DNA of 64,000 nucleotides from Clusia tigrina (taxonomy: Eukaryota > Arthropoda > Insecta > Diptera > Clusiidae), in the NCBI GenBank assembly GCA_920105625.2, contig OV050030.1, positions 145,399,877 to 145,463,876 of the forward strand, written 5' to 3'. The number at the start of each line of letters is the position of its first letter. Position 1 is the stretch's first letter. Below are positions 21,740 through 32,352 of the stretch, piece after piece. The translations under genes were made by a program, and so were the position numbers. The notes beneath the pieces were generated by a model. It had not been told where the DNA came from. It was given only the letters and a program-made list of their open reading frames with translations, and made no database searches.

Positions 21740-24662
21740 AAAAGAAGTTAGTGCAACTAACTTCCATTAAATCTCTACAATATTTTTCTTGCACTGCAAA
21801 CAAATATGTGCATCCATTTAACTCTATATTACATATAATTTGTTTTTATTTATTTATTTATTTATTTTTTTTTTTTGAAATCGCCTTATTTGGGTTCTAT
21901 CACGGTTTTTATTCTTTTCTTTTCCATATTTTATTTCTCCAGCTTTTATTTTCTTTTGTAGTTTTTTTTTTTTTTTACTTTGTTTTTGTTTTTTCTTATT
22001 TTTATGTATCATTCTTTTTTTTATATTCCCCTTTTTATAATCTGGTCTTTAATTGACTCTTTTCTCATTGGCGTATATACAATTTTCAACAACTAGCGAT
22101 AATACAATTTAATCCTATACTTAAGATCTTATATTCTATTCCGATATTTATATCTAAAATCTTACGTTATACTTCTGCTAACTGCTGATCCGGTTGACGG
22201 CTGCCGTTGACGGAGTGAAATCCCTCGATGAACTCTGCATACCCCTCCCTTCTTTCTGGATCAGTACGTACAAAGATGTTATAGGTTGGCGATCTGGTTT
22301 TCCATTAAAACTTTGCTTTTAGTGGCCTTCTTCTTTCCATTTATATAGTGTGCCCCACGGCTGTAAGTGGTACTGCCTCTGCTTATAGTATTCAACTTGT
22401 AAAAAACATTTGGAATACATGAGAGATTACAATACTCCGTCTTACTTTGCAGCAATACGTTTTATGGCGGAAGTATTTCTCTTGAGCTTCCTCATAATGG
22501 TATTTGACATCGTTTGGCTTTGATATGAAGACAATCGGTATTTTTCTGAGATACACGTTCAATTATGTAATTTGTGTACTCTGGTCGGTTACCAGTCTCT
22601 GTGTCCTCTTGTATTAACTCATATTTCATATGTAAATCACATATCATATGTTCATACTCTAGATTGGACATATACTTCAATGAAGCAATTAACTTCCGTG
22701 AGCCAAATTTCCTCTGCTTATTATATTTGGTGGTGGTTTCAGTCACCCTCCTTAAGCTTTTACCCATCTTCAACTTATTCAAAATCGATTCTGTTGAGAT
22801 CGTGATACACTGGGTGGACATTGTACTATAAAATTGTCCAATTCAAAAAATGACTCCTCAAGGAAACTTTTATTTTTCGTTGCTTGTCAATAACTCATCC
22901 ACAACGCGTTCAAATGCTGCGGCCATATGCCGTTTCGCAAAATTAAAATTACATCCGTCGCCATTCATCCCCAATCTAATATGTTGGCATCCTTGGGGTC
23001 ACAAACCTTAGATAACTGCCAAAAATCTCTGTTTTTCAAAAACGCATCTTTCCGAATACTATGTTGGTCCTTTAGTCCGCACCGTCTTCCGATATCCGCT
23101 GTTCCCGGAACTTCCTGCTTCGCTTCACATCATCAGAGCTATTTAGAGAACACCTATAATAATTTTCTTAATTTTCTAATATACATTTTAGTTTGATATT
23201 TCTTCTATGTTTAATTTTTGTCCAACATTTCAAAGTCAACTTAATAAATGAATTTAAAAATTATATAATATTTAAATAAATACACTATAAGTACTATATA
23301 TACTCTTGGGTATAATTTTCCAAATTAGTATAATTTTTGTTTTTTTTTTGTTTTATTAGAACGCTTATTTCATTATAAAGTTAGATTTTAAACAATTAAT
23401 TTATAAAGTTAGATTTTAAACAATTAATTTTTGTAACTCTAATTATTTTCAACTACCTTTAATTTTAATCTGAACTCTTACACAGATTATAATCTTTTTA
23501 AATTTATAACTTTTCCTAAATATACGCTATTCCTGGCTATATAAAAAAAAACAATATTTCTACAACATGCTTTTTCCATAATTGAATGCTATATCATTCA
23601 ATTTGCCGTCCACTCGTCTTCTCCCCTTACATTATCGGATTCGCTACCGTATCCTGGAGGAAAAGAGGACTGGATTATGCGTTTTCATAGCCATATAGGG
23701 CATCAGTTTTGCTCTGATTAATTTTTCGTGCTCTTTTTCAACACGTGAGTTTTCACTCATTTCAACTTTGAACCAATTCATTGGCCCTCCGACAAAAACC
23801 AGATTATACAAAATAATCCCGTTTGTGTCAAAACTTTGTCCATCGCATGACTATATCTTTCATTGCATACAATTACTTTTTATTTAAATGTACTTCTAGC
23901 CTGATATGTATATATCCATTAATGATTCTATTTTCCATCCTGTACTTAGCCCGTATATGAATACATACATACATTCAAGGCGCTTTAATTTACCTAGAAC
24001 TAATTACTAACGTTATTTTCCCAATCAACCTATACATTTTTTCAAATTTTCATACGCTAATTTCCTAAACAATAAACAGTTAAAACCTATGTACGAGTAT
24101 ATCTACATATAGCCTGCTGCAGTATCTGCAAATATATACATACGCACATACCCATTCCTCCTAACTAGAATACTTACTTCTCTAAATATACATTGGTACA
24201 TTCATTCTTTATCTTATACACATATATACATGCTCATATATATACTTACTTCACCAGCAGTTCCGTTGCCTGGCGTTAATGCTCATGCATCGAATTTCAG
24301 TGCATACACTGCCGTATGTATGTATGTACATATTCGAAGTTTTGTTTTATATTACTTACCCACGACTGTCTTATTATTTCATTTTATTCTTTATTTTTTA
24401 TAATTTTTTTTTTTTTTTAAAGTGGGTTCAACGTTCTAAAAAGAAAACAACAATGCATTTTTCCCTGCTGCGCTTCGTTCGGCCATAATGCATAATAATC
24501 ACATTTTATTGCGTCAGCTTTACTTGCTCGAGTTTAATTGGCACACTTCTGCTGGCCTTGCCTTTGAAACTCGGAGCTGTGTGTGTTATTTGATACACAC
24601 ACGTACATGTTTACGTTGTTATTTTTGTGTTTACACTTGTAAGACACTGCTAACACATGTCT
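21740..24662 (-). other. Long 3' noncoding region of the 11.1-kb element
   Basis: 2.9 kb lie between the pol stop and the polypurine tract. It includes the T-rich tract 21840-22060, the segment 22069-22290 that recurs in older copies, a 109-residue frame at 22492-22821 and AT-rich sequence with many short TATACATA runs (23900-24260). No envelope-like signal peptide or transmembrane frame was found. Parts recur at 32357-33560 and 57885-58640, so this is a family-level feature and not a one-off insertion. Confidence 0.6.
22492..22821 (-). CDS. Hypothetical small ORF in the 3' region of the LTR element
   Basis: 109-residue frame beginning MSTQCITISTESILNKLKMG, basic (many Lys/Arg) in its first 60 residues, then rich in acidic and aromatic residues. 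No signal peptide, transmembrane segment or known motif is recognised. It lies on the element's coding strand about 1.8 kb downstream of pol, where some LTR elements carry accessory genes. Upstream minus-strand frames (22830-23110) contain stops, so a larger spliced product is not supported. It may be chance, and the older copies have not been shown to conserve it. Confidence 0.3.
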   Translation of the reverse strand: MSTQCITISTESILNKLKMGKSLRRVTETTTKYNKQRKFGSRKLIASLKYMSNLEYEHMICDLHMKYELIQEDTETGNRPEYTNYIIERVSQKNTDCLHIKAKRCQIPL

Positions 24663-27600
24663 TTATTTGTGTGGTCTAATGTGGAATAATTTCAACAAAT
24701 TATTATGTAGCTTTTTATTTTTGCCCTTAATTGTTACGACCGTTGTAACTGGGCTTTTGATCTCTGCTACTACATAGGGACCTATCCACACAGGTGAGAA
24801 TTTGTTTCTCCTAGCCTGATTCTTCATTAGTACTTGATCACCCACATGAAAAACTACTGGGTTTAGTACCTTGTTATAGGCTTCCCTGGCCACTCGTTTA
24901 GCACATTCCTGGTTTTCTCTAACCATTTCGTGCGCTCGTTGTAACTGATACTTCTGCACTTTATTCGGGTTATCAGCATTGTATACAGGCGCACATTTGC
25001 GCTTCAAATTCGCTGGCATGTTGAAATCAAACCCGTAGAGTGTTCTAAACGGAGTTTGCTTTGTTGATACATGCACAGTATTGTTGTGTACATGCATTGC
25101 AGTGGTTAACCATTGATCCCAATTCGAGCCGTCTTCCTTGGCGAAACTGCGCAAGTACTCGGCCAGAGGTCGATGACTACGTTCCAGTGAGCCATTCGCC
25201 TGCGGATGATATGGTGTTATATGCAACTTCTTGATTCCCAGCATTTTACATGTTTCTGAGAATAGTTTTGATACGAAATTTGAACCATTGTCGGTTATCA
25301 AAACCTTAGGTATGTTGTAACGTGCTATAATTTCATCAAAGAATGTTTTGGCTACCGTACCTGCTTCCGCATCAGGTATAGCCACGCACGCCATATACTT
25401 TGAGAAATCATCTTGGAACGTCAAGATGTATTTATTGCCCGAAACTGTCTCAGGTAAAATACCTACAATATCCATATGAACTTTATCAAATGGCTGTTTA
25501 GGTGTGTAAGTTAACACCATTGGCATCTTTGTCAGCCTTGAACTTTTGTTGGCCTGACATTTTGGACAACTCTTTATATATTTCTTAATGTCCTTGAGCA
25601 TACCCTTCCATCCGTATACTCGCCTAATTCTGTCATGGGTTTTCCAGAATCCCTGGTGGCCACCCAGAGGTGAATCATGGAAACCCTTTAATACAGCCTG
25701 GATATCCTTTATATCCTCCAGCCATTCTACATTACTGGCTGCTTGCTCATTGGCATCGAAACCCGCATTGCTAACATCTCTTGTAGCATCAACTTTATCC
25801 TTCTGCATTCTCTCGGCCTTCTCCTTATCCGACCGTGCTTTGGACCTTGTTTGCACTACTGATACTTTCTGTGCCTGCGGTACTCTGCTGAGTGCATCGG
25901 CATTCAGATTCTTCTTCCCAGGTTTGTATATGATTTCAAAATCATACTCAGACAATTTGTGTCTGAACCTGGCTAGCCTAGACGTTTGGTCTTTCAAGTT
26001 GGCTATGCCTCTCAACGGCTGGTGATCAGTGTATATCTTGAATGGGCGTCCTAACAAATATGCCCTAAAATTCTTTGTAGCCCACACTATGGCTAGGAAT
26101 TCCTTCTCTATTGTGGAGTATCTTTTCTCCGTATCGCTAAGCGCTCTGCTTGCGAATGCTATTGGTCGGTCATTCCCGACTTCCCCTTGTGACAATACTG
26201 CCCCTAATGCTTCATTGCTAGCATCAGTGGTCAACAAAAAAGTTTGTTCAAAGTCGGGGTATGCCAAAATTGGTGGCGAGCTAATTATCTCCTTTAGCCT
26301 CTCGAATGCTTGCTGACATCTCTCTGTCCATTCGAACTTTGCTTCTTTTCGTAGCAACTTATTAATGGGCAAAGCAATTCCGGCTAGTCCTTCCACGAAC
26401 TTTCTATAATAGTTCACTAGTCCTAGGAATGCTTGCACTTCTTTTCTGTTTCTTGGAACCGCTAAATTTCTAACGCATTCCACCTTCTGCGGGTCAGGCA
26501 GTGCTCCTGCCTCTGAGCAACGATGGCCTAAATAAACCACCTCTCTTCGTAAGAATTGACACTTCTCCGTGTTCAATTTCAAGTTGTGTTCTCGCAATTT
26601 CTGGAGCACCTTGCGCAAGCGTTGCGAGTGCTGCTGCAAGTTCTTCCCATAAATTACAATATCATCGAGATACACAAAACAATCTAACCCTTGTAAGCCT
26701 GTTAGCACATGGTTCATTAGCCGTTGGAAGGTAGCCGGTGCTCCTGTTAATCCAAACGGCATTCTATTGAACTCGTAATGGCCTAAACCGGTGCTGAACG
26801 CGGTTTTCTGCTTATCTTGGGTATCCACCAGGACTTGGTGGTAGCCACTCGCTAAATCAAGTGTAGAAAAATATCTACTGTGTCCCAATTGATCTAGTAT
26901 CTCTTCTATCCTGGGTATTGGGAACACCTGCTTGATAGTGGCGTCGTTCAATTTCCTAAAATCGACGACCATTCTCCACTTCTTCTGACCCTGCGCACCT
27001 CCCTTCTTTGGTACCAAAATTATTGGTGAGTTCCAAGGCGAGATACTCGGTGAAATAATGTTATCCTTTAACATTCCTTCCACTTGTCTATTTACCTCAT
27101 CTTTGTGAGCTTGCGGCAATCTGTATTGCTTCTGGTTAATTGGCGCTTGATCCACCCTAGTAGGTATTTCATGCTCTACCTCTGGTGTATACGTTAACTG
27201 GTCCCCTTCCAGCAAAAATATGTCATGGAATGACATACAAATGGCTTCTATTGATGCCTTCTCTTCTGAATTTGCGCTTGGGTCTAACTTTAGTGATTCT
27301 AGCACCCTCTCCATTCTTTTTCTTATATCTACCTGCTTAATCTGATTCACCGATCTATAATTCGGTTCCTTAAAATTATCATAGCTAGTGAACTTGGGCC
27401 TAAAATCCTCCTCCATCAGGTAGTCCTTTTCCGATGCATTGAGCACGCAAGCGTACACTCTACCCTTATTAACGTGCGTTATGGTCTCTCCCATATATAC
27501 GCCGTCCGCTAGTTGCTGCTTGTGCAAAACAACAGTCCTAAGTTTCGTGTTTACACGAATAGAAACTACTCTGGTTGACCTTGCGTTCACTACCTCCATA

Positions 27601-28403
27601 CAATTCTTAACCCTATTCACGGTTCCTTCCTGCCATGACTTCAATGGGAGAGTAAGGATTCTATTCTTATTATCATCATAAAATGATAACTGTTTCTCCA
27701 GCGCATCCAGTATGGTGCGGCCCCAGAGATTATCGCGGCCAATTATCCCATCGGCCGGGATACCTTCCCTATCCAATTCAACTGCGTGCACTCTAAAACT
27801 CATTTCCTTAACTTTACTGTGCCCTATTTTAAATGACCCCAGTGTTCTGATGCAACCTCCGAACGCTCCATTAAGCGTTCTTACATCTTTTGGGTTAATA
27901 ACTAGTCCTTTCCGTAAAACACTAGATTTTACGAGGCTAGTATCCGCCCCTGAATCTACCAAAAGCACTAGCTTTCCACTAGCTGCCTCCTTGCAAGGTA
28001 TCTCGATGAAAGCATCCCCTACCCTGCTCACAACGAAACAACGCCCTTTTGACTCCAAAATGGACGCGTATCTACTTCCTAGCTCTTCCAATTTTCTCCT
28101 CCAAGCACCACAGTTATCCCTTACAATCCTACACTCTCTCAAAATTACCGCTAAAACCTTAACTATACATCCTCGTACTACGTACGCGGCGATTGGCCTA
28201 TACTCTCTAATCTTATTGAAACTTAATCTAAGTGCTAGAATCATCACGGTTACCCAAATCAATACGCAATCAAAAATTTTCTCCCGGAGAGACTCTTGCT
28301 CATCCGTCACTTGAACCATTGTTCTTACAATTCTTGGTGCGTGGTATTGGAGAGCCTCTTGCTCCTCCTTTTCCTGGACTGTACTTCCTACATTACCAGT
28401 CAC
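24663..28403 (-). CDS. pol: Pol polyprotein (PR-RT-RNase H-IN), intact frame
   Basis: 1246-residue open frame. An unusual N-terminal part has a hydrophobic stretch at about 43-61 (FDCVLIWVTVMILALRL), then the retropepsin with DSGA at 150-153 and IIGRDNLWG near 221. RT spans about 410-640 with STLDLASG (motif A, about 513-520) and YLDD (about 578-581). RNase H begins TTDASNEALGAV (Asp at about 727) and includes YTDHQPL. The integrase has an HHCC finger (GFHDSPLGGHQ...CPKCQ, to about 949), catalytic Asp at about 978 (HMDIVG) and 1038 (ITDNGSNF) and Glu at about 1074 (NGSLERSH), giving D-35-E spacing, then a C-terminal KFSPVWIGPYVV (GPY/F) module. All catalytic residues are present. The frame differs from gag, so frameshifting or an upstream extension is needed for expression. 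The chosen Met may not be the true start. Confidence 0.92.
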   Translation of the reverse strand: MTGNVGSTVQEKEEQEALQYHAPRIVRTMVQVTDEQESLREKIFDCVLIWVTVMILALRLSFNKIREYRPIAAYVVRGCIVKVLAVILRECRIVRDNCGAWRRKLEELGSRYASILESKGRCFVVSRVGDAFIEIPCKEAASGKLVLLVDSGADTSLVKSSVLRKGLVINPKDVRTLNGAFGGCIRTLGSFKIGHSKVKEMSFRVHAVELDREGIPADGIIGRDNLWGRTILDALEKQLSFYDDNKNRILTLPLKSWQEGTVNRVKNCMEVVNARSTRVVSIRVNTKLRTVVLHKQQLADGVYMGETITHVNKGRVYACVLNASEKDYLMEEDFRPKFTSYDNFKEPNYRSVNQIKQVDIRKRMERVLESLKLDPSANSEEKASIEAICMSFHDIFLLEGDQLTYTPEVEHEIPTRVDQAPINQKQYRLPQAHKDEVNRQVEGMLKDNIISPSISPWNSPIILVPKKGGAQGQKKWRMVVDFRKLNDATIKQVFPIPRIEEILDQLGHSRYFSTLDLASGYHQVLVDTQDKQKTAFSTGLGHYEFNRMPFGLTGAPATFQRLMNHVLTGLQGLDCFVYLDDIVIYGKNLQQHSQRLRKVLQKLREHNLKLNTEKCQFLRREVVYLGHRCSEAGALPDPQKVECVRNLAVPRNRKEVQAFLGLVNYYRKFVEGLAGIALPINKLLRKEAKFEWTERCQQAFERLKEIISSPPILAYPDFEQTFLLTTDASNEALGAVLSQGEVGNDRPIAFASRALSDTEKRYSTIEKEFLAIVWATKNFRAYLLGRPFKIYTDHQPLRGIANLKDQTSRLARFRHKLSEYDFEIIYKPGKKNLNADALSRVPQAQKVSVVQTRSKARSDKEKAERMQKDKVDATRDVSNAGFDANEQAASNVEWLEDIKDIQAVLKGFHDSPLGGHQGFWKTHDRIRRVYGWKGMLKDIKKYIKSCPKCQANKSSRLTKMPMVLTYTPKQPFDKVHMDIVGILPETVSGNKYILTFQDDFSKYMACVAIPDAEAGTVAKTFFDEIIARYNIPKVLITDNGSNFVSKLFSETCKMLGIKKLHITPYHPQANGSLERSHRPLAEYLRSFAKEDGSNWDQWLTTAMHVHNNTVHVSTKQTPFRTLYGFDFNMPANLKRKCAPVYNADNPNKVQKYQLQRAHEMVRENQECAKRVAREAYNKVLNPVVFHVGDQVLMKNQARRNKFSPVWIGPYVVAEIKSPVTTVVTIKGKNKKLHNNLLKLFHIRPHK

Positions 28404-28450
28404 ACGTACCTTCGGCCTAACTGTTACTTCCTTACTTTTGGCTTTCCAGT

Positions 28451-30775
28451 CTACTGGCCTCGACTGGGCCGCTGGAAGTTTCCCTGGTTCCTCTGTTGGA
28501 ACTGCCTATCCCTGCACTCCGCAGCTCGATGCCCCATCCGACCACATGAAAAGCATTTCAACCCCTGTTGGGTGTTGCCTAACCTTTGTTCTCCTCTAGT
28601 ATCCCAGTTTGGCCGCTGTTGACCATTCCCAGTGCTGAAAGGATTTCTTCCTTGGTTAATCCCTTCCGTTGAGCCGACTCGAGGACCACTACCCCTGTTG
28701 TCCCTTAAGGTTGGATCTGGGCGCCTCGTAGCTGGCTGCCTTCTACTTTGATCCCATTTATTGTCTAATTGACACTGCCTACTTGCCTCATGACCATATG
28801 TTTGGCACTCCATACAATAGGGCGTATTCTTGCGTGTAATGCATTCGTCTCTTGTATGGCCTGACTTATGGCAGAATGAACAAATGGGTTTCCTCGGCTG
28901 GAAACTCTCGACTAGGCAACCTTGTTCTCTTTGTTGCGGGAGGGAAAATCTGCCGATTCCCCTTGGGTTCCGCTGTTGTACCGGTCCTACCTCTGCAGGA
29001 GCATTATTCCAACAGATTCCACCTGTTGTCGCTCGCTGTTGGATTGATTCTTCTGCGGAAGAAACCGCTTCGACTAATTCTGCCATACTCCTCTGCGTGA
29101 GATTAAGAGTATAATTCGCCAAGTCCCTATTTATCAGACCTGCCTTAAATACAGAAATCATGGCTCGTTCTACTTGAGCCTTGTATGCTGCGACATTTCC
29201 TGGAAACTGCCTGTTAGCTTCTGTCTCAGCAGCGTTCCCCAGAGATTGGATCCTTCGTCCCCAGGCTCTCAATTCCTCCCCTGGTTTCTGAGTTGATTCC
29301 TGTATTTCCCGTACAAGACAGTCGTACGACTTTTGTTTCAAATATGTTCGATCTAGAAGTGCGTACAACTCCGGCAGGGTGCTTACTGAGCTATGCGCTA
29401 GTAAATCAAACGCATCACCTGTGGTCCTTTGTCTTATACATCTTATCAAATGTTCCCCTTCTGCTCCCGGAAGACTCTGTTGCGCCAACTCACAACCTTC
29501 TTTGAAGCGCCGTATCTCAGTTCTCAGATCATACAACTCGACCCCTGAGAACATGGGCACCAGCTTCTCCACTGCATGAGCTACTTCCAGAATGCCCATT
29601 TTACTTCTATTTGTTTTACTTATGACCGGTAAAACTTGAGTGCTATCTTTGTGGTTCGTTCCTAGATTCACTTCTCCCGGATCTGAGAGGTAATTGACCA
29701 ATGACGGACTCAAACTAATTAGTCTTCGATCGTTTGTTCGTACAGGCGAAATACTGTCCACAGTATTAGGCCTGTCCTGTACCGTTATTGCTTCTGGCTC
29801 TTTTGGCGTATATCCCTTATTTTTATTAGTTACCGGACGTTCTGGAGTAAATGGCTCGACACCGATTTCCGACGCGTCAAATAAAAATCCCGCTTCACTT
29901 TCTCCAGTCAATACTAATCTAGGCTTTACCACACGACCTATCCCTTCCGGAGTTAAATACTCCGGCCAGCGAACTTCAGGAGGCAATGTCAACACTGTCT
30001 GTGTGAATCCAGCCGATGCTGATTTTGATCTCTCCTTTCTATGTGGGTTGCTATTGGTCGCCCGTCCTCTTTTCAATCCTGCACACTCCTTTTCCAACAG
30101 CGTTGCTGCTTCCTCTGTTTCCGACAATCTCTGAGAAAGTTCCTTTACCTTCTTCTCAAGATACTCTTTTTGTGCTCTCAAATCTTCTGTTTTCTTATGA
30201 AAACTGAATAACTTTTCTTCTGTTCTTCTTTGGATTGCCGTAAAGGCTTGATCCGCTACTTCTAATGGTGACACAGCTCCTCCGGCATTCGCCTGCTTCC
30301 ACAATTCCTGAGCTTCTTCCCTGCTTGTACTTGCTTCGAACTGGTCAACTATTTTCCCAGTAAACAGTTTCACCTCTGACTGTATTGATTTTAATCTGTT
30401 CCTTATTTCCTCGTCTGGCGAAACCAAACTCACTGTTTGTTGCCCTAGTCCTTCTAATTCAGAACTAAATGTATCTGCCCATTCGTTGACCAGACTATTT
30501 ATGTAGTCTGCGTATTTTTCCGCAAAATATTTTCCCTTGCCGTACTCAACTGCGTGAGGTAACAACAGTCCGTGATTATTGTTGAACTCTCTCCCCAGAT
30601 CTTGCAACTGTGTTATTCGCTTGCGATAATACACGTTGTCCTTACGTAACTTGCCGTCTTTCTTAAAGTTACGGACCAGCTTTTCAATCGTTTCGCCAAT
30701 TTGTTCCTGTCTCAGCAGTAATCCTTGCGCTTCCTTCGTCATATCCCAAATGCCAGAACAGATGTCGTATCCCAA
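28451..30775 (-). CDS. gag: Gag polyprotein with three CCHC knuckles
   Basis: 774-residue open frame starting MGYDICSGIWDMTKEAQG. A strong coiled-coil prediction by eye covers about 180-237 (heptads of Leu with Glu/Lys). A capsid-like helical region lies at about 390-600. Three zinc knuckles follow: CSFCHKSGHTRDEC (632-645), CMECQTYGHEASRQC (654-668, spacing X2-X4-X5) and CFSCGRMGHRAAEC (741-754), with a basic Arg/Gln-rich tail. Gag packages the RNA and forms the particle. It ends 48 bp before the first Met of pol in another frame. It is larger than most fly gypsy Gags because of the N-terminal coiled-coil part. Confidence 0.9.
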   Translation of the reverse strand: MGYDICSGIWDMTKEAQGLLLRQEQIGETIEKLVRNFKKDGKLRKDNVYYRKRITQLQDLGREFNNNHGLLLPHAVEYGKGKYFAEKYADYINSLVNEWADTFSSELEGLGQQTVSLVSPDEEIRNRLKSIQSEVKLFTGKIVDQFEASTSREEAQELWKQANAGGAVSPLEVADQAFTAIQRRTEEKLFSFHKKTEDLRAQKEYLEKKVKELSQRLSETEEAATLLEKECAGLKRGRATNSNPHRKERSKSASAGFTQTVLTLPPEVRWPEYLTPEGIGRVVKPRLVLTGESEAGFLFDASEIGVEPFTPERPVTNKNKGYTPKEPEAITVQDRPNTVDSISPVRTNDRRLISLSPSLVNYLSDPGEVNLGTNHKDSTQVLPVISKTNRSKMGILEVAHAVEKLVPMFSGVELYDLRTEIRRFKEGCELAQQSLPGAEGEHLIRCIRQRTTGDAFDLLAHSSVSTLPELYALLDRTYLKQKSYDCLVREIQESTQKPGEELRAWGRRIQSLGNAAETEANRQFPGNVAAYKAQVERAMISVFKAGLINRDLANYTLNLTQRSMAELVEAVSSAEESIQQRATTGGICWNNAPAEVGPVQQRNPRGIGRFSLPQQREQGCLVESFQPRKPICSFCHKSGHTRDECITRKNTPYCMECQTYGHEASRQCQLDNKWDQSRRQPATRRPDPTLRDNRGSGPRVGSTEGINQGRNPFSTGNGQQRPNWDTRGEQRLGNTQQGLKCFSCGRMGHRAAECRDRQFQQRNQGNFQRPSRGQ

Positions 30776-31857
30776 TTACAAATAAAAATCCAATAATTGA
30801 TAAAACTTGTTATTAACTTATCCCAATATTTTATTCCATCTTACTTATTGATAAATGCCAATTTAAAAAAAAAACATTCCACCGTAAATTCTATCTTTAT
30901 ATACATATTCTGCTATACTTGTTTTCCATCACAAAGTTCCGCTACCTACCGGCGTCCATTAAGTCCTTCCATCAATGCAAATTGGTCCTTGGCTTCCTCA
31001 CAGATACTCCTTGATTCCCTCTCACCATCTTTAATCCTCCCAAGAATCCATAGAAAAAGGCCATATGTTTGTAAAAACCGAAATTTGATTTACCGGCAAA
31101 AGTGTCTTGATTCATTCCCGGAAATTTGAATCCATATTTAAAAATAAACCCGTAACGTATGCGCCGCATAATAATAGCATTTAAATGTTTTCTTCGACAT
31201 TGCTACGCAAATCGTAGTTTCCGAACTACAAAAAACTTTAATGCAACAACACGTGTTGTCTGCACCTCTTCACCTAATACCCTAAACTCAAAATGCCAAA
31301 TATTTAAATCAATCTTTATTTTGATTTTAAAACAATATAAATTGAATCATATAAATGTCCCTACCGACAAGCAAACACAAATCCCCTATCATAACCGTAC
31401 GAACCCTATACCGTGGCACGTTCTTTCCGAACCAAACCAACCGGTATACACAAGTTCGCAATTCAATAACGCAAAATCCGTGAATAAACAGACACGTCCC
31501 ACATTCCCCGAGAATGCTGAAACAAAATGTATTAAAAAGTATGAGCCTAATCTCAGTGGAACAACCCTATACGACCTGACCGTAAGTAAAAATTTTCCTT
31601 TCGAATCGACCTATTATCACCTAACCGCAGCGGCTAATCAGCCCCAATGCTGCTTCTTCTGCATGACCGGCGCAAAAGCGCCCACACGGTCACCGAAGAA
31701 TCGTCGACAAAATTCACTTAGATACTAGAATGTCCTACCATAGACATACTCACCATTTTCGTTCCCTCCATCGCCCTCCTTTGGGATGGTTATCCTTATG
31801 GTTTCCTATTGGTGGATTCCCGCGTAGGAGTGCTCTTTTCCTGGCACTCGACGTTGG
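30776..31857 (-). other. 5' leader of the 11.1-kb element
   Basis: About 1.1 kb between the primer site and the gag start. The 189-residue plus-strand frame inside it (31159-31728) runs against the element's direction and has no known domain, so it is treated as chance. Nothing else was recognised. Confidence 0.55.
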
Positions 31858-31875
31858 ATCCTACCGGCTGCGCCA
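31858..31875 (-). promoter_or_regulatory. Primer-binding site, tRNA-Ser-like
   Basis: On the element's strand, TGGCGCAGCCGGTAGGAT begins 3 bases inside the 5' LTR. TGGCGCAGTCG is the complement of a tRNA-Ser 3' end and is used by the 17.6/297 group; here one base differs. The errantivirus at 54258 has the unmodified form. Confidence 0.75.
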
Positions 31876-31878
31876 AAA

Positions 31879-32352
31879 TGTTGGGGTCCTCGTGTCCTTG
31901 CTTGGCGGGCGACGTCCTGTCGTAGTTCTTCCGGGCGCGTGGCTGCAAAATCAAAACCCTAACGTAAAGTACAAACACTTTTCACCTTTCAGTTTTAAAA
32001 CACAAGAGAGCTTTATTCTTAAAATGCTAGTTCTTATATACTATTTACAAATAAACATTACAGTCTACGTCTTCACTTTTCTGGTGTTCCAGTTACGCAA
32101 TTGTTGTTTGGTGTCAGTTGCTCAAGCCCGCTGACCTACTGCAAGTAAAAGTGTCGTCGGTGCATTCTAAATGCCCCTCGTCAGCTTGACTGCGGAACTG
32201 TGACACCCTAAAAGTTTACATCATAATTAATGAATAATTACTGTTCATTTTCAATATTTGCACCCTAAAAATATGTGCGTTCTTAATGAATTTAATAGGA
32301 GCCGTTGCTGTGAGTCAACTACGCGTAGGTAGCTTGATTCTAACTCACAACA
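31879..32352 (-). repeat. 5' LTR of the 11.1-kb element
   Basis: 474-bp copy of 21250-21723 with the same TGTTGGGG and CACAACA ends, followed by the AATT target duplication. As the 5' LTR it would hold the promoter for gag-pol transcription. No obvious TATA box was singled out. Confidence 0.93.

Larger units (their letters stand above)
21250..32352 (-). mobile_element. Near-complete 11.1-kb Ty3/gypsy LTR retrotransposon
   Basis: Two 474-bp LTRs that look identical by eye (TGTTGGGG...CACAACA) bound 10.2 kb of internal sequence and are flanked by AATT duplications. Coding is on the minus strand: LTR at 31879-32352 (5'), tRNA-Ser-like primer site, gag (30775-28451), pol (28403-24663), a 2.9-kb noncoding 3' region, polypurine tract and 3' LTR at 21250-21723. 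Order PR-RT-RNase H-IN and the YLDD motif place it in Ty3/gypsy; no env is seen. Identical LTRs and uninterrupted long frames indicate a recent insertion. It sits inside an older relative. A degenerate sibling lies at 57885-61133. Confidence 0.93.

Noticed and set aside
27712..28314. 200-residue plus-strand frame opposite pol (and other plus-strand frames at 25588, 26029 and 29694)
   Set aside because: Shadows of the minus-strand gag and pol frames, which have clear retroviral motifs.
31159..31728. 189-residue plus-strand frame in the leader of the 11.1-kb element
   Set aside because: It runs antisense to the element, has no domain, and lies in a region expected to be untranslated.
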